Positions 32,200-43,862 of a stretch of DNA of 64,000 bases are shown piece after piece. Each line of letters opens with the position of its first letter. The first letter of the stretch is position 1. The notes under the pieces are model-generated. The model was not told where the DNA came from and ran no database searches. It saw nothing but the letters and a program-made list of their open reading frames with translations. Source of the stretch: Petaurus breviceps papuanus (Eukaryota > Chordata > Mammalia > Diprotodontia > Petauridae); NCBI GenBank assembly GCA_028583685.1, contig JAMXIF010000045.1, forward strand, positions 5,227,419 through 5,291,418, given 5' to 3'. Both the position numbers and the translations under genes were made by a program.

Positions 32200-32400
32200 T
32201 TTTTATAATCTTGAATTTTAGAACTGGGATAGATAGACTTGAAATTTACTTAGTCTATTTTTTTCCTCACCACCAACCTCTACCCATATTCTCTTTTACA
32301 TATTAAATAAGCATGATAGCAAGGGAATGCCTGAATGACCCATGTTCATATGACTAGTTACTGGAAAAATAAGGACTAGACAAGAACACTTCCTCTGACC
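32200..32400 (-). repeat. possible MIR remnant, antisense
   Basis: 'gaattttagaactgggatag' and 'aaatttacttagtctatttt' suggest an old antisense copy. Confidence 0.4.
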
Positions 32401-33085
32401 AGTCCTTTGGTGTTTCCAGTGTAGTACTTTCCTGTTTGTTTTAAGAGAAGAGAAGGATGCCTCTAGGGTTAGCTAAATTGAATTCCCTGTAATATAATAA
32501 AAAAAAATAATGAACTATCTGATTAATTTATCTTAAGCTACTTCTTAAACACCAGGCAAGGAACACAAACCTAGGGTTGTGCTATTGTGTTTACAAACAA
32601 AAAAATATTTTTCAATAGAGATTCATTTACAATATATTATGCAAACTGCCTTTATGAAAACACATTGAAGCCTGAGACCAATTCTCATTTGTTTTCTAAG
32701 AGGGCTTGTTAAAAAAAAATAATTGCTTTTCATGATTTAACATTATAAATGAAGCACCCATGATAACTACTCTCCATTTGTTGACAGAAAATTCATTTGG
32801 TTAAGTCACCATGAAGAATTAAAAAAAAAAAAATCAAGAGGTTCACAGCAACCCTTCAATGTTTTTTTTTTTTTGTCTTCAACTTTAATTGAAGAAGACT
32901 ATTTCAGTAATCTATATCTCAGGAAATTTTGGAAATTGCTGAGTACATTATGTTTCAACCTTAATTACCTTCCAAAGTGGAAACATTAACTTTAGTGAAA
33001 GGATTTGGAGAGTAGGCACAACACTGAAAGAGGGTTATATTGCTGAAATGCAGAAGTTCTTAATCTTATTGTCTATTCTTTCGAC
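32401..33085. other. unassigned sequence
   Basis: No gene or repeat was recognised. It contains A runs at 32821-32833 and a T run at 32863-32874. Confidence 0.4.
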
Positions 33086-33094
33086 ATGTCATTC

Positions 33095-33470
33095 CAATAT
33101 AAACATTATGGTTTAACAAGCATTTATCAAATACATAACTGTATGTCAGGCACTGTTCTAGGAGTTAGTGATAAAAAGAGAATAGAGAAAATAATAATCC
33201 CTACCCTCCAAGAGCATCATTTTAATGGGAAAATGCAACATATAGAAAGAAGTAAACACAAGATTACTGGAGGAAGGAGAAGACAGCAAGAAATAGGGGG
33301 ATCAGCTAAGGCTTCCAGTAGGTGATAGCAACTATACTGGACCTTGAAAAGTCCTAAAGGGTAATGAGAAGCAGAGGTGATAAGGGGATGAACTCCAGAG
33401 TTTTGAAATGATGCAAAGTCATGGTATAGAATAGTAAGTTCAGTAAACAGCCAGCCAAAAAAATTGACTG
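33095..33470 (+). repeat. L2 3' region, sense
   Basis: 'caagcatttatcaaatacat', 'gtcaggcactgttctaggag' and 'taccctccaagagcatcatt' are the L2 3' signature. 'tactggaccttgaaaagtcc' continues it. The small plus frame inside is not a gene. Confidence 0.72.
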
Positions 33471-33479
33471 GGATGTAGA

Positions 33480-33670
33480 ATGTATAAAAGGGGGAGAGAG
33501 AGTAAAGCAAAGGGGAAAGGGGAAGTGGAAAGAGAAAGGGAAATTGATAGAAAAGAAAGGGAAATGGGGAAGGAAAGGGAAGGTAACGGGGAAGGGAATG
33601 GAAGGAGGAAAGGAATAGAAGGAGGAAGTGAGGTGAAGAAGGAAGGGAAGAGAAGGAGAAGGAAGGAAAA
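33480..33670. repeat. GA-rich purine tract (AAGGG-like)
   Basis: About 190 bp almost free of pyrimidines, with GGGAAAGGG and GGAAGG units. The plus frame here (Glu/Arg/Lys/Gly-rich) is low-complexity. Confidence 0.93.
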
Positions 33671-33674
33671 AAGT

Positions 33675-33920
33675 ATTAATGAAGTGCCTACTTTGTTCCA
33701 GGAACTTTACAAATATCTCATTTGGTCTTTACAAAAACCCTTGTGAAGTAGGGACTATTATTATTACAATTTTATGCATGAGAAAAATGAGCTTAAGTAC
33801 ATGTTAAATTACTTGATTAGGTTGCATAGCTAGTAAGTATCTGATCCAGATCAGAACTTAATTCTTCCCAATATCACGCCCAATGCTCTATTGACTTTAC
33901 CACCTCTTGCCTCAAAGAAG
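33675..33920 (-). repeat. MAR1/MIR-like SINE, antisense
   Basis: 'gaactttacaaatatctcat' and 'ttgtgaagtagggactatta' run to 'tgatccagatcagaacttaa' and 'caatgctctattgacttta'. Confidence 0.75.
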
Positions 33921-36900
33921 AGTCATGTAAAATGTGTGGAAAAGGTAGGGACAAAATAGACTGGGAAGCAGCCTATCATAATCCAAGGGATAAAGATTAC
34001 ATAAGATAAAAATGGTAATCTGGGATTACCTAAAATTAAAAACATTTTAGTACAAAAAAACCCCAAGAACAATGATATATTAGATAGAAAACAGTTAACT
34101 GTGAATGGAATCTTTGAAGTGAATTTCTCTAATAAATCTCTCATTTCCAATATATAATAAGAATTGATTCATTTCTTCAAGGTTAATTCCAAAATTGGTA
34201 AATGATAGTAATAGCTTCTAAATACCTAAAGGAAAAAATCATTGAAAAATATACTTAGATTATAAAATATTATTACAAGATGTTTTAATGCATGTCTTTC
34301 AGATGATGAAAAATTAAAAAGAATGATTAAGAAGTAGAAAATTGTGTGTGTGGGGGGTTTAAACCAGAATATTGAGGAAAAATAGATTTATAGATCTGTA
34401 ATAATCATAGAATGGACATTTTAAAGATTTTTGTTGTTATTATTATTTTTGCTTTCTAGAATTGCTTGGCACCTTTATACAATGATATTCTAGGGCACAA
34501 ATAACTAAAAGATAAAAGAAGAAATGTAAAAATATTAAGCACATTATCACTTTATTTTATACCAATGATCAATAAGATATATTAAGAAAAAAGTGTTCTT
34601 AAATGAATAATCAGTTATAATTAATTAGCCCATCAAAGAAATAAAGCATTGCAATTGTCCTTACAATGAAAAGAATAAGTCAGAAAAGACAGAAAATGTT
34701 ACAAATGATGCAAAAATGATTGTTAAAGTAATTGTAAGGAAAATTTGCATAACTTAAATGCAATTAAAGATTTCTGAATATATAAAATATTTATCTTTGC
34801 ATATCAAGGAGTAGATAATCCAAAGGACCTAGGCTGAGAAGAAAAAAGAAAAATGAGCATTAAGCCATAAATGGACACCCTGAGAAAATAACCTCTGTCA
34901 AATGGATTTGTAAGTGAATTCTATCCAATATGTATAAAACAATGTATACCTATGTTATGTATGATTCTTTTAAAATGTAGAAATAAAACATTGTATCAGA
35001 GAGCTCTCTTATGTTTGTTATGTATTGTTAAACAGATCTGATTGTTACACCCAAACTGGGATAAAAACAGAAAAAAGATAACTGTTCACCAATATCAGAG
35101 ATTAATATTCAAAATGGATCCCTAATGTCACTAATATGAGCAACTTTTGTAGCAAGTCATATCACAACCCATTCATGCCAGACCACCTTTATGACTTATC
35201 TAAATCTTGCTATAAACTCTCTAGGTGCTGCAGGGTTTGGGACTATATTTAACTTTTAGGGAACCTTCTTCACTTTTTCTCAGAAGTATGACTTATAAGC
35301 TAACCTTGTGTTTCTCTTCACAACTGAAATTAAACCAAAAGAAATTGGAATTAAATAAATCTAGAATTCTACGGAGGTCAACATAGGGGGATTAGTAAAA
35401 TTAATGAACTGAAACCAATAAATTACATGAGAAAAAAATGGATACCCAAATCATTTAAATTTAGTTCTCATAAATGGTAAAAAATAAAAGGATAAAAGTT
35501 TAGCAATTAATGGATTTTGATTTAACATTGTTAAAATTTTTCATCTAAAACTTATATTCAGAGTTATTTGAAAGAATAAATACCAGGACTTTTCCAAATA
35601 ACAACAGATTTCAAGAAAGTTTGCACTTTCTTTGCTAATATTGTATGACACTAGAAATGATTGGTATAACAATAAAAGTAAAAGTACAGAAATGACTACA
35701 AAGAGGAAAATGGGGAAAACATTTTATCAATATGATGTTACTTAGAAGTTCTATGGAAAATATAAAAATAAGACAAGAAATAGTTTGAAAAATATGCAAA
35801 AAATATAAAATTATTTTTCTAAATATGAAATAAACAAAACAAAATTATTACAACTAGAGAAATATTCAAAGCCTATAACAGGGCCAAAATTATACTACCC
35901 AAGTAAAGGTGCAGGCAGTTTTTTTTTATCAATTAAATTAACAAAATAACACTTTGAATAATTAGACAAAAGAAAAACAAAATTCTTTTTGGGGAAGGAA
36001 AAAGATGAAGAATATAAAGGAAAACTATGAAAAAAGCAGAAATCAAGAGGATTTAACAGACCCAGAACTCAAATTTTATTATGAAGCATTAATTCCCAAA
36101 ATAATATATTTCTGAATAAAAAATAGGAAAAGACATCCTTGGCATAAATTAAATTTTTTTAAGTGCCTAGATTTATTTAGGTTCTTTGCCCTGGTTTTCC
36201 CAATAATGGATTTATGGCCAAATTATGTTAATAGCCCCTTTGTATAAGAAGATACCCATATTATATAATAAGCAAATCATTAGTTGGTGTAATAGCAAAA
36301 AGCTACACACTCACATATATATCTCTAATGACATACTGAGTTGCGATATATGTAAGGAATGAAAAATATGAAGAACCCAGAAGGAAACAAATCTTGACTA
36401 TATTTATATGAAGGTATATGAAGAAACAGTGTGAAAAAATAAACAAAACAATATTAACCATAACCATAGCCAGGAATGTCCTGGTAAATGTTTAACAATA
36501 GGCCTCTGCAGTAAATGTTTCACTGAGTGGGAAATAAAAATACATATGACATTTTAAAGTTATTTTATGAATTTATTTTTTTGTAAATTCAGATAATCAA
36601 GAAAGCAATGAAGCAAGACATGATTTGAAGTGTGATATAATTTCTAAGGATTAAATGTTCTTTTAAAAATATCAACTCTTTTGAACTGGCATGATTTAGT
36701 CAGATATTCACAAGTATAAAATATAAACATGAACATAAAGACACACTAAAGAAGACAAATATGTAGAACAATGTTGATATCTCTAATTTAAATTAAAAAT
36801 ACATATCTTCCTCTCTGTTAAAAAATATTTAAGTTGAAGAAGTTGAAATATTATACATTGCCAATCACAATCACTGAATTGTATATTTACTTTACTTTTC

Positions 36901-37692
36901 TTGAGGAATCTGGTTTTAAGGATGTTTGGTTAGGTATAAGGAAGCATTTGTTGTATCAAAACAAAAAGTGTAAGTAAATAAAAATATAAATAAGAAAATG
37001 AATCAATCAAATAGAAGTGAGCTTTGAATGACCCAAACAAGAGGCTGGCCAGAAAGAAAAAAAAAGAGTAGAATAATACAGAAAATGAAACAACCTATAA
37101 GAAGAAAGTGTTCCATAACCAGGGCTCTGACTCCTAAGAAGATAAAAGATGATGCAAACTCACTATCAGGTCCCATTCTTTTTTTCTCACATTATGATAT
37201 CTACTCCTATATTAGGAGGGAGAATGTTTTTCTTCTCTTCTCCCCCAGCTTCTAGCATCTTTACATAGAGAAATGTCTAGTAAATGTCTTAGGAATGAAA
37301 TTCAATTGTATAAAAATCCCTAAGGATTAGGCCAAAAATGCAATATTTTTTTTCCTTTCTGTTTCATCAATATCTAGAAGTTCTGATCTGTCCAGATTTT
37401 CAGAACTACTCTGAATAACCAAGCTAAGAAAACAGCATATATAAATCATAAATAATCCAATTCCAGCAAAGGAAATATAACTAGCCATGGAATAATTAAT
37501 AAAATGGAGGTGAGAAGACTCATGGTACTAATAGGTAGAAGAATTGTATTAAGAAAAAGAATCATCATTATATTAAAACAAAATATCTAAAAGCTAATTA
37601 TCATTTCAATGAATGAAGAGAAAAGCTATTTGAAAAAGAACAACACTCATAAAATATACCCTACAAAGTATAGCCATAGATGGATTCTTTTT

Positions 37693-37845
37693 TTTTTAAA
37701 GCAATCAGGGTTAAGTAACTTGCTCAAGGTTACATGGATAGGTGTTTCTGGGTGTGGCGCTAAGTATCTGAGCCCAGATTTGATCCCCAGGTCATCCCGA
37801 CACTGGAGCTGCTGCTCTTACTCACTGTGTTACCTGGCCACCCCT
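37693..37845 (-). repeat. right-arm-type monomer of the dimeric SINE, antisense
   Basis: Reading minus: a 'ccaggtaacacagtgagtaa' head, then 'gatcaaatctgggctcagat', 'acttagcgccacacccagaa' and 'taaccttgagcaagttactt', then an A tail. Flanks ATAGATGGATTCTTT and ATAGATGAATTCTTT (from 37676 and 37846) form a one-mismatch target duplication. Confidence 0.92.
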
Positions 37846-37869
37846 ATAGATGAATTCTTTTTGCTCTAA

Positions 37870-38325
37870 AAATTGTCTTCCTATAACTAAATTTCTGCAT
37901 TTTACATATAGTATGGATATACTTAAAACTCTCTCAAAAAATACAGGAGTAAAACAAGGAGGTCCATTTTTCTCCTATTATTTAGCAGAGTTCTAGAAAC
38001 ACTAGAAATGACAATGTCAAGACAGATAAGTTAAAGACATAAGTATAAGTAAAGAGAGACAAAATTAAATCTTTTTACTGATTATTTGATGTTTTACTTA
38101 GCAAATCCTATGGAATCAGCAAAGAAACTAGTCAATACAATATCTTCAACAAAGCTAGAGGCTACAAAATCAGCACTGAAAATTCAATACATTTTTATAC
38201 ATTATAATAACAAATCTATAATGGTAGAAAAGATAGTTCCATTTCAAATAGTTATGAAATGAAGAAAATATTCACATGTGAATTGAGTAAAGCATAATTA
38301 ATATTTTCTTTTTTTTGGGGGGGGA
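37870..38325 (+). mobile_element. L1 ORF2 patch, decayed
   Basis: The most readable part of the old L1. It runs from the GVKQG-like region through 'ttactgattatttgatgttt', where the FADD motif would lie, to 'aaattcaatacatttttata'. The polymerase motif is not preserved. Confidence 0.65.
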
Positions 38326-38326
38326 G

Positions 38327-39752
38327 GTTAACAATCTTTCTTTAATCAAACATGTGACATTTACCTAGTTCAGGGGGAAAAGGTCAGCAAGCCGAACTTC
38401 AGAGTATACAGACTTTAGGCAGATGTTAAAAGAAGGCAGAAAAACAAATCAAGCAGACAGGCTTCCAACTGTGTAACCATTACATCCATACCTAGTCAGT
38501 TACCAGAGAAGGAAGCATCAACATCTGGGTTTTCAAAGCCAGGGTGCTCAATGGCTGCTCAGAATCTAGTCTGGTCAAATCACACAACTCTTCTCAAAGT
38601 GAGCTTCAAAGCACAATCGCACATCATGTTATATATAGCTTTCTCTTGGCCCAGAGAATGTCACAACCCTCTTAACCCATGGCACAATCACTAAGTAAGG
38701 TGTGGGCATCCCTGAAAAATAAGCCTCCCACCACAGGCTCCAGGTCCACTTAAGCCTATCAAACAGCCTAGGGGCAGAGAAGATCTTAAAATTCACATTC
38801 CCACAATATTTAGTCCCAAGATCTTTCATGACCACTACATAGGCAATTTACATTTGAATTAGCATTAAAATCTCTTTAGGTACAACACAATCCTCACAAA
38901 ATAGAGATATCACATTTGCAAGATACATACCCTAACAAGTCATTACCAAAGTGGCCACAGAGCCTTAACCAAACATAAAGTATCTTTCAGGTGCATCTCT
39001 TCAATCCAAAACAAAAATGTCCAAATGAAGTTGTCTGGGGTGGGGGGAGTGGTATCGGTATCTTTCCCCTCACCCTGACCTTACATGCTTATTAGCAACA
39101 GAGTGGAGTCCTTGGGGATCCATGGCACTTCACTCCACCCACCATAGACACAAGTCCATCCTCTCCCTGGGTCCCAACCTGTGGGATACAGCAAGAAAAC
39201 ACATTCAGTGTTGCTTCCTGGGAGCACGGTCCTTATCTTATATAGTAGCTGAATTCCAAACTCCTGGGTTCCTTCTTCTGCAGGAGGCAGCTGCTCCTGG
39301 CTTCTTCCCCAGTTCCAATGCAGGCAGCTCCCCATTCCTGCTCTCAGCTCAGCAAAGTCAGCATGCACATCATTCTCTCCTGTTCCATGGCTCCACACAA
39401 TCACAGCTACCACAACTGGGAAACAAACAATTATCCCAGCCCCATACTTTCTTTTTAGTCTGCAGATCCTGATAGTGACACCATTTGTAGCAGCAAGCTC
39501 CCCAGCATCCCCAGCGTGGCTGCCAACACAGGTTCCTAGATCTGCTTTTCTAAAGTAAAGCAACTCAAAATGGGTTAACAATCTTGCTTTAATCAAACAT
39601 ATGTCATTTACCTAGTTCAAGAGGAAAAGGTCAGCACACAGAACTTCAGAGCATACAGACAAAAGATGGAAGAAGTTACAAGAAGACAAAGAAACAAGTC
39701 AAGGATACAGACTGTCTGACCATTATATCCATACCTAGTCAGTTACCAGAGA
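38327..39752 (-). mobile_element. broken LTR element, family B, short internal region
   Basis: Two family B LTRs in the same orientation. The left one (38327-38805) lacks its outer end. The right one (39484-39752) is truncated at its outer end. About 680 bp lie between them, too short for gag-pol, so this is a non-autonomous or internally deleted fossil. On the minus strand the sequence next to the right LTR reads 'aatggtgtcactatcagg', a possible but unproven tRNA primer site (leucine-like). No target duplication is left. Minus frames crossing it are not treated as genes. Confidence 0.78.
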
Positions 39753-40337
39753 AGTCATTGCTCAAAGAGAATCAATAAAACAATGTAAGAAATGTTTCTC
39801 TAAAGAATTACAAAATTATCAAATACTACATGAAGGAATATCTAAAACACTAATAAAAGAAATGCACAAATGCCCATGAAAACAATTCTCAGGTTTCATT
39901 TCACATGCATCTAATTATCAATGTTGATAAAAATGAAAAGATTCAACATTAGCAGAGTAAAGGAAGGACAAAGACAGTAATCATTTGGGGAATGGCTAAA
40001 CAAACAAATTGTATGCATATCATGAAATATTGCTATGCTGTAAGAAATGACCAATATAATAAATACAAAGATGCATAAAAAGATTTATATGAACTGATAC
40101 ATATTGATTTCATCAGAGCCTGGAAAATACTATATGCAACTATTTAAAATAAAATAAAAACAGCTACAAAACAATCAAAACTGTATTTTTGGATATTATT
40201 AAGAAAAATTATGAGAAGAACTTTTCACTCCCTTGCAAAGTTCAGGATCTATGGTCATGAATTATTTCATATAATATCAGATGTTTTTTACATGTTGATT
40301 CATTTTATTGATTTTTCCTTTCTTAATCTTTTATTTT

Positions 40338-40415
40338 GTATGCATACATATATATGTGCATATGTGTATATATGGGTTTACACATTATATATATATACAT
40401 ATATATGTATATTTT
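40338..40415. repeat. TATG/AT microsatellite
   Basis: CATATATATG, TGTATATATG and TATATATA units. Confidence 0.9.
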
Positions 40416-40489
40416 GGACAGTTTTCTGGAAGGTAGAGGGAAAGGGATACAAGAGGAAGGCTAAGCAATGTTAACACAAAAGATATCAG

Positions 40490-42245
40490 TAAGATATATT
40501 AAAACAGAAATTCCTGATGCCACAAGTGGTTTTTATTTCTCTACAGTAGAAATGAACATTTATGAAATCATTCTAATCCAAAGAAAGTTGGGCAGGATGA
40601 CATACTTAAAAAAATGAAGCACAGAATTATGAAAATGGCACTCATTAAAGTGCCTTAAAGATCAGAAACTGCCAACACACATTAGATCTCTTTAGTGTGC
40701 CTTCTGATACTAGCACCAATGGTTTCTGACATTTATTTAGGAAATCTATCAAGGCTCTGATCAAATCTAAACAAAGATTATTCTACCATCTCTTTTTTGG
40801 GGGGGACTATTTTAATCAGTAGCTTGACTTTGTTCTCTCTTTATTCATCTCATTATGAGACACATTCAAACATCACTCAAAACTTTCAACATCAGCATTC
40901 TGTGTAAGTACCACTTATGGTTCTCACTGTAATGCTGTCATTTCAAATTTTCCTCAAAAGATTTCTTCTTCTCTAGCATTTGACTTGGCCCTATTACTTC
41001 CATTTCAGCTATATTTACTAGGCTCTAAATGAAACTTCTTTTTGGGTTGTTATTTTTTTTTCCTTTTCCTTTTCAGGTCATTGTAGCTTGAGGTTTCATT
41101 TTGTTCACACTGCAATTTATTAGTGGGAAATTATGGACCCAGGTTGGCAAGGGCAAAGGGAGAACTGAGAAGCCGAACAGCAGGTCAATTGTGATGTAAT
41201 TAATTACAATCATGTAACTTAGAGCACCAAGTGGTGATCATTCAATTACACATTGTGGAGACAGAGCACAAATTGATTCTGTCCTAAATAGTTAGTCAGG
41301 AAGGTCATTGTGTCTTCTTCTTGAGTCAAGAGAAATTGTCTTAAAAACAGACTTTGTATGGATCTTCAGCTCAATAAATGTAATTAAGAACTTTAAAAAA
41401 AGATTTAAAATTACATTTATTAAAGATTTTGGAATGATAATTGACATTCTTTATACTAACATATTTCTTGCAATGACTTCTTAAAACACTGTTGCTGACA
41501 AAGGAATCAGATAATTCTGACCTGCAACATTTCCTATTCTTGTTTGTTTGTTTACTTTTTCCCTCTTCAACACTACCAAGAATGAGGAAAATGATACAGA
41601 ATAAGGTTTTTCCTTAATGTTACCCTAAAAATCATTTTAAGTTTTCCCATGCAATAGTAAAAAGGGAGCATATTTGCAGAATGAACCCAAAGCACATTTT
41701 TCTCCTTCACTTCCTTTCTCCTCCTTCCTTTTATTTTCTTTCTTTTTCCCCCTTTTTCTTTCTTTTCCTATTTATTCTGACTGTGTTGACACATTTTACT
41801 CAGGCTGCAATACATGGGCAATTCATTGGTCCTTTTCCAATACTTCTGAGCCCAGTATATTTGACTTTCACTCTATTCAAGTATAGATAGTTTCCAACCT
41901 TAGTCACCCTGATGATCCCTGTTCCCAGGGCTTACCAAAATGATGTTGAATCAAGTAAGAACCCCCTATTGGCATGTTATATTGCAGAAGTCCTAATAGC
42001 AAGAAAGAAACAAAGCTTTATCCTCCCCTGGTATCTGGAATTATAAACACCTCTTAGTACAGCTAGCTCCTAGGCTAGTTAATAATTTTTTTTTTTTGAA
42101 ATAAGAGTTTTTCTAGGGGGGGGGGATTTTCTTTAAACATGTCAAGGAAAGAAAGAAGGTAGAAGAAATAATCCAGGGTTGATGTTTGGCTAGATGTGAT
42201 CATCAACGGTACAATAAGCAAAAGGACAAAAGGTAGGAGATAATA
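40490..42245. other. unassigned; pyrimidine tract at 41700-41775
   Basis: No gene was recognised. About 41090-41300 looks unique and carries the palindromic GTAATTAATTAC at 41195-41210 with nearby CAATTA motifs, possibly regulatory. 41700-41775 is a CTTT/CCTTTTT pyrimidine tract whose Ser/Phe-rich frames are artefacts. Confidence 0.4.
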
Positions 42246-42262
42246 TAGAGGTAAGGTTTTTT

Positions 42263-42571
42263 TTTTTAAACTAATTAATTTATTTTTTTAAAACAATCGG
42301 GGTTAAGTAACTTGCTCAAGGTTACACGGCCAGTTATTTCTGGGTGTGGTGCTGAGTATCTGAGCCCAGATTTGATCCAGGTCTGGGATGAGTGCTCTTA
42401 CTCGCTGAGCCACCTGGCCGCCCCTAAGCAATTGGGGTTAAGTAACTTGCTCAAGGTTACACGGCCAGGTGTTTCTGGGTGGGTGCTAAGTGTCTGAGCC
42501 CGGGATTCGATCTCCAGGTCTTCTCAACACTGGAGCCGGTGCTCTTACTCGCTGTGCTACCTGGCCGCCCC
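42263..42571 (-). repeat. dimeric tRNA-derived SINE, antisense, full length
   Basis: Two different SINE arms are joined head to tail. On the minus strand the left arm (42571-42425) starts GGGGCGGCCAGG and contains the pol III B-box-like GATCGAATCC. It ends in 'aattgctta'. The right arm (42424 to about 42290) starts GGGGCGGCCAGG again and ends in an A-rich tail. One target duplication, GAGGTAAGGTTTTTT (42248-42262 and 42572-42586), encloses the whole pair. The same two-arm order recurs at 61317-61620. Confidence 0.95.
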
Positions 42572-42654
42572 GAGGTAAGGTTTTTTATTGGCATATATTT
42601 CACACATATTTATTTATAATTTAGTTACTCGAAAAGGGAAGAAATAGTATGTTG

Positions 42655-43128
42655 GAGTAAAGAGGGGGGAGTGAGCCTGGAACTCACCTGCATTCTCCCA
42701 AACTCCCTTCTAAACAAATTGGAAGATTTGCAGAGCCAATTTTAGGGCAATGAAGCAGTTTTTCAGTCCAGGACAGCTTGAAAAATCAGAAGGAAAGTTC
42801 TGGACAACTGGGATGGTAGGGGAGCATGGTTGGGTGAGTAAGTCAGTGAAAGACTGAATCTCAGGGTTGAACCTCAACAATGAGGATCCAAGCCCAGAGA
42901 GAGGCCAGCAGCAAGGCCCTTACCTCAGCATAAAAAGCCTGGGAGAGTGGCCTTGGAACAGGAGCAGAGCCCAATATTTGCCTGAAGTAAAAAGTCAGAA
43001 AACAGGCAGAAAAATTGGACATGAAAAAAGAACTTGACCATAGAAAGTTAATACAGTGAGAATGAGGATCAATGCACAAACTTAAGAGAGCACAATAATA
43101 TCAAAATGACTAAATGTGAATCCTCAAA
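42655..43128 (+). mobile_element. L1 5'UTR plus ORF1 start, sense
   Basis: It opens 'gagggggg..gtgagcctgg' and continues with '5'UTR-like 'cattctcccaaactccc' and 'aaaaagaacttgaccataga', the ORF1 N-terminal coding region (K-x-L-T-I-E-S). It ends about 30-40 codons into ORF1. The 5'UTR type differs from 43130-45789. Confidence 0.65.
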
Positions 43129-43213
43129 GAGTTTGTGTGTTCATCTTCCATGTTTAATTTTTGCGTTCAGCTTCTTTTTGCTTGTTTGTTTTCTTATTTT
43201 CTCAGTCTGGCTT

Positions 43214-43722
43214 TTTGTTTGTTTTTTTGTTTAAAATTATTATTCTAGGTGAAGCATGACACCTGAACACTGGCAAGCAAGTAGGACAACATAGGTTTTC
43301 TTCTCTCCATCAGGTCAGATCAGTGTGTTGACCTTGGACACATCGATGTCATACAGCTTCTTTACTGCCTGTTTAATCTGACGCTTGTTGGCCTTGATGT
43401 CCACAATGGAGATTAGGGTGTTGTTGTCCTCAATCTTCTTCATAGCAGACTCGGTGTTCAAGGGAAATTTAATGATGACATAGTGATCAAGCTTCTTTCT
43501 ACAAGGGTCACTTTTTCCCTGGGTATTTAGATTGCCTTTGAAGTCTTAGTGTCTTGGTTCACCAGAAAGTAGGGAATATTCAGATCTTCTTTTTGTGACT
43601 ATGCACACCCTTTAACACTGTTTTCTTGGCCTTCAAGGCCTTGCATTTGGGTTTGACTTCTATTTTGGGGGTAGGGGGTACAACTTCCTTCTTCGCCTTT
43701 GGTGACATCTTGGGTGAAAGTT
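43214..43722 (-). pseudogene. RPL23A: RPL23A processed pseudogene
   Basis: Minus-strand translation from an ATG at 43708 gives [12 protein letters not shown], then [18 protein letters not shown], as in ribosomal protein uL23 (156 residues, 60S subunit, beside the exit tunnel). Further on, [12 protein letters not shown] and [20 protein letters not shown] are readable. There are no introns. Arginine codons have become stops (for example TGA at 43315-43317, after the SKVNTLI text). A frameshift lies around 43500, and the last 15-20 residues do not match. An A/C-rich tail 'aaacaaaaaaacaaacaaa' follows at 43217-43240. It sits in the same orientation inside an L1 5'UTR, just upstream of where ORF1 starts. 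It is not functional. Confidence 0.95.
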
Positions 43723-43862
43723 CTTAGCCTATTTCTTGATATTTAATTTATGTTAAAGTTGGACTCTGCTCCTAGGATAGAGGGGACACTATCCCAAACT
43801 TCAGGTTTTGTTTTTTTTTGTGCTGTTATTTTCTTAGATCGTTCTAAGGGTCTATAGGTTGT

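Larger units (their letters stand above)
34240..40480 (+). mobile_element. very decayed L1, sense, interrupted
   Basis: Patches still align to L1 ORF2 and 3'UTR in order. 'gacccagaactcaaatttta' (36060) is the late ORF2 'ctgtactataaagcag' region. 'gtaaaacaaggaggtccatt' (37950) is the [10 protein letters not shown] region. 'atcatttggggaatggctaa' (39980) and 'tttatatgaactgatacata' (40083) are the ORF2 end and 3'UTR. Order is not fully collinear, so two or more elements may be present. A SINE (37693-37845) and an LTR element (38327-39752) are inserted. Nothing codes. Confidence 0.55.

Noticed and set aside
38312-38326. T8G8 block as a special signal
   Set aside because: It lies at the border of a truncated LTR and an old L1; G-runs of this kind occur at several repeat borders here and may be slippage or assembly noise.
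39081-39596. 171-codon minus frame
   Set aside because: It starts inside an LTR and crosses into the internal region of a broken LTR fossil; no recognisable protein.
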